NCBI GenBank assembly: GCA_963665865.2
Contig: CAXXWF010000001.1
Span: 2,914,001-2,978,000, forward strand
Reading direction: 5' to 3'
Origin: PHAA01 sp963665865
GTDB lineage: Bacteria > Bacillota > Syntrophomonadia > Syntrophomonadales > Syntrophomonadaceae
Length of the DNA: 64,000 bases
The first letter of the stretch is position 1. The number at the start of each line of letters is the position of its first letter. Positions 44,413-52,360 of the stretch are shown piece after piece. A program made the translations under genes and the position numbers. The notes under the pieces are model-generated. The model was not told the DNA's origin. It did no database searches and was given only the letters and a program-made list of their open reading frames with translations.

Positions 44413-45675
44413 TTAATACTTAATCGATGTATACCAGGAATCACCCAATTGACTTAAAGCTCCTCTAGTATTGCGATTGCCTGCCATACATACACCCTCC
44501 AAAGGGGTTTTTATATCAGGAAAAGGAGTGCCAAGCACCCTCTCCACCGCTGGAATCTCGTAGTCTTCCAGACAGCCTGAAGTAACGATGGCATTGGCAT
44601 TGGGCGTATTGAAAAGAATCGCTTCATCACTCTTTCCACTGCTGGTCATAAACTCGGCCACAATGATTTGGGTCTTAATTCCCATGGCTTCAGCCTTATC
44701 ACAACATAAGGCAATATCTACCTGCGGATGTCCACCGCCTTCCTTGCTGATAATGACCGCCTCCGCCTTGAGGAAATGCTTGGCCAGCCCGGTGGCAAGC
44801 ATCGCGTTTCTTTCCTTGTCAACCATCGCAGCAGGCGTGTTACTCATAACAACTCCCACAAAATTGAGATCGATACCATGACGCCGGTAAAGCTCGGTAA
44901 TAATAGGCTGATTCTGCAACATATAGGTAGGATCCGCGTTGTTTAGCTGCTCGTAATCGTTATTTAGCAGCGCCCCATCCAGAATTTCGTTAGGATGAAC
45001 AATGGTAGGCAGCATTTGTATGCACCCATTGCCATAGAATAAGTTCTCAATAATTTTCCGGTGTGAGAATATTTGATAAATATAGGCTACTCGGGGCAGT
45101 GGTCTTCCATCAGAGTCCACTAAGCTTTCTCTCTCCAGAGTAAAATTCTCCACCTCATCTGAGGGGTAATCCTTAGCGGCACTGGCCAGATAAACTGCCG
45201 CTGTCAGTGATGCATTCTTCAAGGCTTCTGCATAGTTATAATTATCAACACCCTCCGCCGGATGCGGGTTTAGTACAACATTAATAGTCTGTGAGAACTG
45301 GGTATGCTCCGCTGCCGGACCTGACATGTCGATAAAAGCTCCGCTGGGGGCCTTGAAATCATAAGTTTCAATAACCGCTACTCCCCGCAATTTAATGGTT
45401 CTTCCTTGTCCCACCTGGCGCATTTCTCCGAGGACACCAGGGAATGTTGCTTCTTCCTCATCAGGCTTAATCGTAGGTTGAATAATATCGCACACACTGC
45501 CAATGCGGCAGCTTTCGCCAGGAAAAGCCAGATCCACATCAATATCGATAAATCTTGCATCCATCATCTTAGCAATCAGTTCCTCTTTATTGATGTGTAA
45601 TGTTCCGCTTTCAACCATAGTTTTCGGACCAAAGACGACGTTCTTAATGTCTACATAACTAACTTGTAGATTCAT
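44413..45675 (-). CDS. Grd-type reductase component B proprotein subunit lacking the pyruvoyl Cys
   Basis: A 420-residue GrdE/GrdG/GrdI-like protein. It has the family start (VFGPKTMVESGTLHINKEEL), DMSGPAAEHTQFSQTINVVL, HPNEILDGALLNNDYEQ and ISKEGGGHPQVDIALC. In known members a Cys near residue 242 is cleaved to form a pyruvoyl group that carries the substrate amine. Here the aligned position is Tyr241 (NND-Y-EQ) and no Cys is close by. The protein may therefore not be cleaved or may use another chemistry. It is followed by grdB and then the DASS transporter. Confidence 0.85.
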   Translation of the reverse strand: MNLQVSYVDIKNVVFGPKTMVESGTLHINKEELIAKMMDARFIDIDVDLAFPGESCRIGSVCDIIQPTIKPDEEEATFPGVLGEMRQVGQGRTIKLRGVAVIETYDFKAPSGAFIDMSGPAAEHTQFSQTINVVLNPHPAEGVDNYNYAEALKNASLTAAVYLASAAKDYPSDEVENFTLERESLVDSDGRPLPRVAYIYQIFSHRKIIENLFYGNGCIQMLPTIVHPNEILDGALLNNDYEQLNNADPTYMLQNQPIITELYRRHGIDLNFVGVVMSNTPAAMVDKERNAMLATGLAKHFLKAEAVIISKEGGGHPQVDIALCCDKAEAMGIKTQIIVAEFMTSSGKSDEAILFNTPNANAIVTSGCLEDYEIPAVERVLGTPFPDIKTPLEGVCMAGNRNTRGALSQLGDSWYTSIKY

Positions 45676-45880
45676 ACTCCATTTCGCTCCCTTCTAAACG
45701 GTTTTGAAATTAGGACTGACATTCTTTCAGTTTTCCATAAAATAGAAACCCTCAGTAACTTGTTAATGTGCTCTCCAAATCCCCCTCTCTATTTGTCCAA
45801 AATGCGCCTTTGATTGTAAAACCAACTCAATGTGCATTATGGTACTGGTTTCCTTTTTCTCAGCGGTAACTAAACGGCTA

Positions 45881-47047
45881 TTACAGGTATTGTTTTTCTT
45901 TCAGGAGTTCAATCGCTTTATCTTTTTCCTCGGGAGCTATCATCACAATGGGTCCCGTGCACCCCATTCCGCTTTCTGCATAGATTCCAGCTCGCCACAA
46001 TGACTGAACCGCGTCTTCGAGCTCCATCACTTCCACTCCCGGAATGGCATCGGTCACAATCTTCTTCGGCGGAGGAGTCGCTTCGGGTTTTTCCTCGGTT
46101 GGCTTTCCCCCGGCAGGACTGTTCAGGCTGCTTAGCACTTGATCCCAGCCCGCTTGCTTAACCGCTTTGAACTCCGCCTGGATAACATCCAGGAGTTTGC
46201 CTTGCGCACATTCCGCCGCCAAACAGATCGCTCCCGCGATAACCGGTGCTCCTGAAGCCCGGGAGATAATACCGATAATGCGGTCATAGTTCTCACCTAC
46301 GCCGGGCCCGTAGCCATAGCCCAGACTCTCGTAGCTTCCCCCGCTGGTATAGGCGGAAAATACTTTCATAAATACGTTCCCCGTCAGGCTGTCATGTACC
46401 ATAATATCTGGAACTCCCATCAGCAGGTCATTGCCCCGCATGACCACGCCGCCGTCAGCTCGAGCCGAATCGGCAAATGTTAGAGGGTAGCCCCCTTCCT
46501 GCAGCTTTTTGAGCGCTCTCTCCACTTGACGTGCCCCATCGATATTCAATATGCCCACCGTGGGATTTGCTTGGCCACAGGCTTTAGCCGTGGCGATGCC
46601 GTAAATCGCGTTTCTAACCATAGCTTGAGCTCGTTCCGTAGCAGAGGTTCCGGTGGTAGTAGCCAGGAACATCTCCCGGCCTTGGGCTGGAGTAATAACT
46701 CTACCCACGGTGGAAACACCAATTGGAAAGCTATAGTGCATGGTGACCGCCGCATCCAGATTACCTGCCAGGAGCATTTCATCCATTTTGGCATGGGCTT
46801 CCCGCTCATCGCTGGCTGGCACGGTCTCCAGCTTGGTATCGGCACCTTGCCCGATCACTACAACTTCTAGGTGAGGGTTTTGCTTCTGAGCCAGCTCCGC
46901 CCCCCGCACCAGTTCTGCCGGTCCATGTTCACTCCCCAGTATGGTTAGTCCTACTCTGATCCTTTTGCCGAAAGAACCTGTTTCCAGGGCATCAGCCAGG
47001 TTTTCGAACACTTCGCCGATGGTTTTTCGTAATATTTTTTCGTCCAC
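45881..47047 (-). CDS. grdD: Grd-type reductase component C, GrdD subunit
   Basis: A 388-residue subunit of the protein that converts the Se-carboxymethyl group on GrdA to a thioester and then to acetyl phosphate. The start matches GrdD (KTIGEVFENLADALETGSFG, then RVGLTILGSEHGP). The C-terminal active Cys is kept in SGMGCTGPIVM (Cys363, corresponding to Cys359 of Eubacterium/Peptoclostridium GrdD). An extra Pro/Glu-rich insert lies near residue 315. It is 39 bases after grdC. A 205-base gap then separates it from the component B genes, a possible second promoter. Confidence 0.92.
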   Translation of the reverse strand: MDEKILRKTIGEVFENLADALETGSFGKRIRVGLTILGSEHGPAELVRGAELAQKQNPHLEVVVIGQGADTKLETVPASDEREAHAKMDEMLLAGNLDAAVTMHYSFPIGVSTVGRVITPAQGREMFLATTTGTSATERAQAMVRNAIYGIATAKACGQANPTVGILNIDGARQVERALKKLQEGGYPLTFADSARADGGVVMRGNDLLMGVPDIMVHDSLTGNVFMKVFSAYTSGGSYESLGYGYGPGVGENYDRIIGIISRASGAPVIAGAICLAAECAQGKLLDVIQAEFKAVKQAGWDQVLSSLNSPAGGKPTEEKPEATPPPKKIVTDAIPGVEVMELEDAVQSLWRAGIYAESGMGCTGPIVMIAPEEKDKAIELLKEKQYL

Positions 47048-47086
47048 TGTCTCGCCTCCATGCAGTAAAACGGGATAGGTTACTGC

Positions 47087-48625
47087 CTACTCACTCGCGA
47101 AAGTCTTGGCCATATCTCGCATTACACCTGCAATCATTTTTCGTACTTCATCTTTATTAAATCCGGTTTCCATGGCCCCACTATTTCTTTCAATAATCAA
47201 GGATACCCCGTCAAAAAGATTGGTCAGCCGCCCTAGGAACAGGCTTCCCTTGCCAATAATCATGGTCCGGGTGATTTTACCTGCCAGGATCATCTCTCTA
47301 GCGTGCCCGATAAATGGAACTCCCGAGGGTATATGTCCTTGTGTGGGTGCAAACCCAGGCATACCAAAACTCTCCGCTGTTTTTAAAAGGTCGGCCTTTT
47401 CGATTTCTCCCCGCTTCACTCCCAGGGCCCCGATCATTTTATAGTTGGCCATGGGCACGTCTCCCGCACCTGCCGGCTCTGTGATTTCCGGGTTCTGCAA
47501 TTCCGGCGAGTAGCGATCAATATCCGTAATCCGATATCCAATCTTATCCAGGGGATCGGTTACTATGGCTGTCAGCACTGCTTGCGGTGATGCTCCGGAC
47601 CCAATCTGGTGACGCCCCACAGCATCGGTCCGGATCACCGGATTTATGCCGTCGTTTTCCCCTATATGGATGGCGAAAGCTCCCAGCACATCTTCCAGTA
47701 CCGGCAGTCCCTTTTTCACGTGGTCTTTGGAGTTCATGCCCAATTTTGCGGAAGAGCCCCCAGCCAGCACTACCACATTTTTATATATCCCGCTTTGTGC
47801 TAATGCGGCTCCTTCCACTAAGGCGTGCGCCGGAGCTGCACAGAAGCTTCGGGTGTCCGAACCGGTAGCATTGATACAGCCGCACATTTCTCCGATGGAT
47901 TTGGCAAAATTCCCCCCGCCCCTTTGATTCATGTCACCGCAGGCTTCTTCGGAACACTCTATGATGTACTCTACGTCCTGGGGTTTAAGGCTGGTCTTGG
48001 CCAGGAGCAGCTGCAGGGCAAATACTGCCGAGGCTTTTGTTACCAGGTTTTCAAACATAACGTGGTCGGAAAGGGCCTCATCAAATTCGTGTGCCTTCTT
48101 AACACAGCCCACCAGCTTGCCCTCAAAGTACATAGGTTGGGCAAGATGGGGCTGCACCAATTTTTCAATGTCTTCTGCATTCCCCGGATTCTTGTCCAGT
48201 TTTTCTAAATCTTTAATGTTGCCAAGAACGGGATGTGTTTTGATTTTGGCTTGGACAGCTGCCTGGAAGCTGGCTTCCAGAATCACCAGATCAAAGGCAT
48301 CAACTATTTTCATCAAGCCTAGAAATTCATCTTCCGGCAAAATCTCTCCGTATTTCCCTGCCCTCTCTGCCCTGGCAACTGGGTTCTGGTACCAGGGCCG
48401 GGGAATGTTCCGCAGTTCATCCGGTGTAAGGTTCCCAATATACACCTGGTTGGGCGGATAACCGACCACCTCGGCAAAGCTTCGCAAGTGTTCCGGGAGC
48501 GACTTTAAGTGCTCTGATTCTGCGTTCTTGCGCTGTTCCGATGTCTGGGTGGTCCCCTGATGCAGCAGCATGCCATTGGCATGGATCAAGGCATACGCCG
48601 CACCTTTAATAACCGGATAATTCAT
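47087..48625 (-). CDS. grdC: Grd-type reductase component C, GrdC subunit
   Basis: The 512-residue larger subunit of component C (acetyl-phosphate-forming), related to thiolase-like fatty-acid synthesis enzymes. The start VIKGAAYALIHANGMLLHQG and ECSEEACGDMNQRGGGNFAK with the AAPAHALVEGAALAQSG segment match GrdC. Active-site Cys residues (GCINATGSDTRSFCAAPAH) are present. AGGAGAT precedes the ATG. It lies between grdA and grdD, the usual order in Grd clusters. Confidence 0.92.
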   Translation of the reverse strand: MNYPVIKGAAYALIHANGMLLHQGTTQTSEQRKNAESEHLKSLPEHLRSFAEVVGYPPNQVYIGNLTPDELRNIPRPWYQNPVARAERAGKYGEILPEDEFLGLMKIVDAFDLVILEASFQAAVQAKIKTHPVLGNIKDLEKLDKNPGNAEDIEKLVQPHLAQPMYFEGKLVGCVKKAHEFDEALSDHVMFENLVTKASAVFALQLLLAKTSLKPQDVEYIIECSEEACGDMNQRGGGNFAKSIGEMCGCINATGSDTRSFCAAPAHALVEGAALAQSGIYKNVVVLAGGSSAKLGMNSKDHVKKGLPVLEDVLGAFAIHIGENDGINPVIRTDAVGRHQIGSGASPQAVLTAIVTDPLDKIGYRITDIDRYSPELQNPEITEPAGAGDVPMANYKMIGALGVKRGEIEKADLLKTAESFGMPGFAPTQGHIPSGVPFIGHAREMILAGKITRTMIIGKGSLFLGRLTNLFDGVSLIIERNSGAMETGFNKDEVRKMIAGVMRDMAKTFASE

Positions 48626-48742
48626 CGCTTATCATCTCCTAGTTAGCATGAAGGGTAATGAGCATCTACAATACACCATTACCCTACATATACTTTTCCT
48701 TATTTTCCCTATGGCTATTTACAGTCTGATTCGGCTGTTTGG

Positions 48743-49189
48743 TTATTCTTTGCGATAGGTTTTGACTTCTTCTATGATTTCATCAACATTGGAAACCATT
48801 TCCATCATGCTGATTTGTTCTTCGTAAACATCTGGGTCGACTTTTTCTTTCAGTTCAAATATGTGATATGCTTTGAGTCCCAACGAGACTCCGGATAACG
48901 GACCTGCAAAGGTAGGATCGCCGTCAGATACGGTTTCTGCAGCCAGACCGGAAGCTTCTGCTTCTGCTCCGCCCAGGACGACGATAAGATCGTCCTTGCC
49001 GTATTTCTCAGCTAATTCCTTAATCCTTGCCTGGTTTTCCAGGTCCATTGCCCCTGCAGCTGTTCAAACAAAACATTCGGTAGTGGAGAATACTACCTCG
49101 GCTCCGGCAGATTTTACACATTCTTCAATGGCCGGACCAGGAATGCCGTCTCGATCACCGAGAATAGCAACTTTTTTGCCTTTCAACAT
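48743..49189 (-). CDS. grdA: Grd-type reductase component A, GrdA selenoprotein (UGA at codon 42)
   Basis: The 148-residue selenocysteine carrier protein that receives the carboxymethyl group from component B and hands it to component C. ATG at 49189 starts MLKGKKVAILGDRDGIPGPA. The Sec codon TGA lies at 49066-49064 in TTECFVUTAAGAMDL, giving the C-x-x-U redox pair. A standard call would begin at 49048 with 101 residues. The rest is canonical (LIVVLGGAEAEASGLA, DPTFAGPLSG). It sits between trxA and grdC. Confidence 0.95.
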
Positions 49190-49252
49190 TGTTTTGTCTC
49201 CCTTCTTTCTTTAATTTAGTTTTAAAATTTTATTTATAGATTTAAATAAAAT

Positions 49253-49570
49253 TTACTTAATTAATTCTTGTAACTTTGCTTCGATATCCTCAATGTTAAC
49301 GTCACTGCTTAACTCCGCAACTTTCTCCCCGTTTTTGTAAAACCCAATCGTAGGCAACCCCAATACTTTCTGGCTGATGGCCAATCTCTTATTCGTTCCC
49401 GAATCCAACGCGCAGAATTTTGCCTTTCCCTGATATTTTTCGGCAAGCTCGTGAACGCTAGGCATAAGTTCCAGACATGGTTCGCATTTTGCACTCCAAA
49501 AATCCACCATCACAAGTCCCTCGGCATTTAAGACTTCCTTTTCAAATGTCACCTTGTCTACTTCAATCAT
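49253..49570 (-). CDS. trxA: thioredoxin of the Grd cluster
   Basis: A 105-residue thioredoxin with active site C29-E-P-C32 (FWSAKCEPCLELM) instead of the common CGPC. Acidic CxPC variants are typical of the thioredoxins that serve glycine reductase. FCALDSGTNKRL and LPTIGFYKNGEKVAEL complete the fold. It is 11 bases after trxB. It should re-reduce GrdA or GrdB between turnovers. Confidence 0.93.
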   Translation of the reverse strand: MIEVDKVTFEKEVLNAEGLVMVDFWSAKCEPCLELMPSVHELAEKYQGKAKFCALDSGTNKRLAISQKVLGLPTIGFYKNGEKVAELSSDVNIEDIEAKLQELIK

Positions 49571-49581
49571 TGTTGCACCTC

Positions 49582-50823
49582 CTAATATATGTTGTTTGTC
49601 TGGTAGTATTTTATTAGGGATTTCACTTCTTCCAGGGAATAGCTTATCTTAGCAATTACTTGCCCCGCCTTGAGGAAAATTACACTTGGAATGGCTTCCA
49701 TCTCCACTCCATACTTCTTGGCTATTCCCTGATTTCGGCAAGCATCAATTTTCACCAGTTTTACAGCACCTTGGGTGGCTTGCGCCACCTTCTCCAGTTC
49801 AGATATTGCGGCGATGCTAGCCTCGTTTTGCGGTGCCCAAAAAGCCACCATCACAGGCCCGTCCACATCAAGCACCATTTGCTTGAACCCTGCCTCTTCC
49901 GCCAGATATTTCTCCGCCGCCACTGCTGCAATTGCTCCGTCGGCAGCTGCCGTAATCACCTGCCGGAGATATTTAACGCAGGCATCCCCCGCGGCGTAAA
50001 CACCGGGTAAAGATGTTTCCATCTGCTCATTGGTAATAATGTAGCCTTGGGAGTCTAAATCTACCTTTCCTTTTAACATTTCCGTCTTGGGCACGGTCCC
50101 TACAAAGAAGAACACACCATTTGTCTCCATCTCAGAAAGCTCCATAGTTTTTAGGTTTTTGATTGCTACCCGCTCTACCAGGCCATCACCTTTTATTTCT
50201 TCCAGTACAGAGTTCCACACCCATTTTATCTTGGGGTTGGCAAAGGCCCTCTCCGCACTGGTTTTGTTGCAGTCCAGAACTCCCTCGTCGTGGATGACAA
50301 TGATCGTGACGCTCTCTGCAAATTTGGTCAGGTACATCGCCTCTTCTACCGCAGCATCACCATTTCCCACTACCACTACGTCCAGCTCTTCGAAGAAATC
50401 GGCATCACAGGTGGCGCACGTGGATACTCCTTTGCCGCGGAAAACATGCTCCCCTTTAATGTTTAAAGACCGCGGCACGGCACCAGGCGCGAGGATTACT
50501 GCCTTGGTTAGATACTCATGGCCCTTTTTTGTCTTAATGACTTTAATATCTCCTTCGAGCTCCAAGTCCACGACCTCTTCAGAAAGTATTTCCGTACCAA
50601 AGCTTTTGGCATGTACAGTCATGGCTTCCATTAAAGCAGGTCCAGTTGTTCCTTTGGAAAATCCGGGGTAGTTTTCAATCTCCTGCGTGGTAGATGCCTG
50701 TCCTCCAGGTTTTCCTTTCTGCAAAATTGCTGTTTTCAATCGGGATCTTGATCCGTAAATTCCGGCCGCTAACCCCGCCGGGCCGCCGCCTATAATGACG
50801 AGATCCCAAACCTGTTCTGCCAT
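49582..50823 (-). CDS. trxB: thioredoxin reductase fused to a degenerate thioredoxin domain
   Basis: A 413-residue flavoprotein. Residues 1-308 are a thioredoxin reductase: FAD motif IIGGGPAGLAAGIYGSRS, redox pair C136-A-T-C139 in KGVSTCATCDADF, and NAD-site motif VVVGNGDAAVEEAMYL. Residues about 315-413 form a thioredoxin-like fold with FWAPQNEAS in place of the CxxC, so it is not redox-active there. The nucleotide site GNGDAAVEEAM lacks the usual NADPH-type basic pattern, so NADH or ferredoxin use is possible. It is the first gene of the Grd operon. Confidence 0.92.
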   Translation of the reverse strand: MAEQVWDLVIIGGGPAGLAAGIYGSRSRLKTAILQKGKPGGQASTTQEIENYPGFSKGTTGPALMEAMTVHAKSFGTEILSEEVVDLELEGDIKVIKTKKGHEYLTKAVILAPGAVPRSLNIKGEHVFRGKGVSTCATCDADFFEELDVVVVGNGDAAVEEAMYLTKFAESVTIIVIHDEGVLDCNKTSAERAFANPKIKWVWNSVLEEIKGDGLVERVAIKNLKTMELSEMETNGVFFFVGTVPKTEMLKGKVDLDSQGYIITNEQMETSLPGVYAAGDACVKYLRQVITAAADGAIAAVAAEKYLAEEAGFKQMVLDVDGPVMVAFWAPQNEASIAAISELEKVAQATQGAVKLVKIDACRNQGIAKKYGVEMEAIPSVIFLKAGQVIAKISYSLEEVKSLIKYYQTNNIY

Positions 50824-51160
50824 ATCGCTGCTCCTTTCTCATTACGTTTTCCAACGTAGTTTTAATAGATATTTTGTCGAAGGGCTTTCTATAAAGCACA
50901 TTCTAAAATACATTTCTTATAATATTCGCAAGTTATAGTTTCCTATATGAAACTTAGTTTCTATTTATAAAGTCAATAAAACAGCAGATTTTATATTTAA
51001 TAATGTTTATATAAGTAATTACTCTCAAATTTAATAGTTGCTCAGGTGGTTGCCAAAGGATATTTGACTATTTCGAGGTGCCTAAATTAATCTGTTAGCT
51101 GACTAAAATATATAGTTTTTTATACCCTTGTTCAAACAACAGATTATATGGGATCACAAC
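50824..51160 (-). promoter_or_regulatory. upstream region of the Grd operon
   Basis: An A+T-rich stretch of about 340 bases without a gene, upstream of trxB. A 13-bp palindrome GAAACTTAGTTTC (50949-50961) lies about 125 bases before the start and could be an operator. I see no glycine riboswitch-like aptamer, and no clear sigma-54 site. Confidence 0.35.
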
Positions 51161-51310
51161 ATGTCTTCTGCTTTGAAGCCAAAACTTGGTAAAAAAATAA
51201 ATGAAAAGGAATTTGAGGGCTGGTGGTATAGGATACTTCAGGCAGGTAAATTGGGGAAATTAGTTGCAAGATATGGGCTGCGCCAACTAATTGCTGATTT
51301 CTGGGAATAA
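51161..51310 (+). CDS. possible small hypothetical protein
   Basis: A 49-residue basic peptide, MSSALKPKLGKKINEKEFEG followed by a WWYRILQAGKLGKL helix and a LRQLIADFWE end. It reads like a real protein and ends directly at a terminator, but the ribosome-binding site (GGGAT) is weak. It is divergent from trxB. It may instead be a relic. Confidence 0.35.
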   Translation: MSSALKPKLGKKINEKEFEGWWYRILQAGKLGKLVARYGLRQLIADFWE

Positions 51311-51349
51311 CAAAAAAGGGGCTCACCTTTGGTGAGCTCCCCTTTTGTT
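51309..51349. terminator. bidirectional terminator downstream of hbd paralogue 2
   Basis: Long stem AAAAGGGG-CTCACC/GGTGAG-CTCCCCTTTT with a TTT loop and T/A tails on both sides. Confidence 0.85.
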
Positions 51350-51380
51350 ATCATTCTAATGTTTCCGTCAGATTACAATT

Positions 51381-52220
51381 TTAGTATACGAAGAATCCTT
51401 CGCCGGTCTTTTTGCCGAGTTTGCCTGCACGAACCATTTTAGCCAGCAATGGGCATGGACGATATTTAGGATCACCAAATTCTTTGTACAGAGTTTGCAT
51501 GATTGCTAAGCAAATATCCAAACCGATCATGTCAGCCAGAGCCAGAGGTCCCATAGGATGTCCGGCACCAAACTTCATGGAAGTGTCAATGTCAGCAGCA
51601 TTGGCTACGCCTTCCATTAAAGCATACATACCTTCATTACACATGGGGATCAACAGACGGTTTACAACAAAGCCAGGAGCTTCATTGATTTCTACCGGAG
51701 CTTTACCCATCTTCAAAGCAAGTTCCTTAATTGCATCATAGGTAGCTTGGCTGGTGGAAGCACCGCGGATGATTTCAACCAATTTCATGGCTGGAACTGG
51801 ATTGAAGAAATGCATTCCGATAACTTTGTCGGCTCTGCCGGTAGCAGCTCCGATTTCAGTAAGACTCAGGGCTGAAGTATTGGAAGCCAGAATACATCCG
51901 GGCTTACAGAGAGAATCCAACTCTTTGAATATTAATTTTTTAATTTCCATGACTTCAACAGCAGCTTCGATTATCAGATCGCAATCTGCAGCAACTGCCA
52001 TGTCAACTGTGCCAGAAATTCTTCCCATAACCGCAGCTTTATCTTCAGCAGTCATTTTGCCCTTGTCAACATTCTTGCCCAGAAGTTTATCAATGCCAGC
52101 AATACCCTTGTCCACAAACTCTTGCTTAATGTCGCGAAGAATTACTTCGAAACCTGACTGAGCGGCATTTTGCACAATACCTGCTCCCATAGTACCTGCA
52201 CCAAGTACCATAATCTTCAT
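51381..52220 (-). CDS. hbd: 3-hydroxybutyryl-CoA dehydrogenase, paralogue 2
   Basis: A 279-residue enzyme equivalent to the 37685-38524 product (MKIMVLGAGTMGAGIVQNAA, IGMHFFNPVPAMKLVEII, MVRAGKLGKKTGEGFF). The two differ mainly in the second quarter (residues 40-95, for example GIAGIDKLLGKNVDKGKMTA). ATG at 52220 follows GAGGAGG; frames extending to 52280 are ignored. It should act in butyrate or butyryl-CoA metabolism. It bounds the grd cluster on the right. Confidence 0.93.
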   Translation of the reverse strand: MKIMVLGAGTMGAGIVQNAAQSGFEVILRDIKQEFVDKGIAGIDKLLGKNVDKGKMTAEDKAAVMGRISGTVDMAVAADCDLIIEAAVEVMEIKKLIFKELDSLCKPGCILASNTSALSLTEIGAATGRADKVIGMHFFNPVPAMKLVEIIRGASTSQATYDAIKELALKMGKAPVEINEAPGFVVNRLLIPMCNEGMYALMEGVANAADIDTSMKFGAGHPMGPLALADMIGLDICLAIMQTLYKEFGDPKYRPCPLLAKMVRAGKLGKKTGEGFFVY

Positions 52221-52360
52221 CCTGTACAACCTCCTCATAATAATTAAATTAAATTCCGTTCTCTGATTGTTCGATACCAACAGTCCTCAATTAAAGCAAT
52301 TCTATATTGATAATTATTTTCCTCCTTTTATGTTAATTATTTCTCAAATAGTTTCAAGTA

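Noticed and set aside
48743..49048. grdA starting at 49048 (101 residues)
   Set aside because: It starts after the UGA and lacks the conserved N-terminal half; reading through the UGA restores the full family length.
50824..51160. Glycine riboswitch upstream of the Grd operon
   Set aside because: I looked for the tandem aptamer pattern in the leader and saw none; a covariance search would be decisive.
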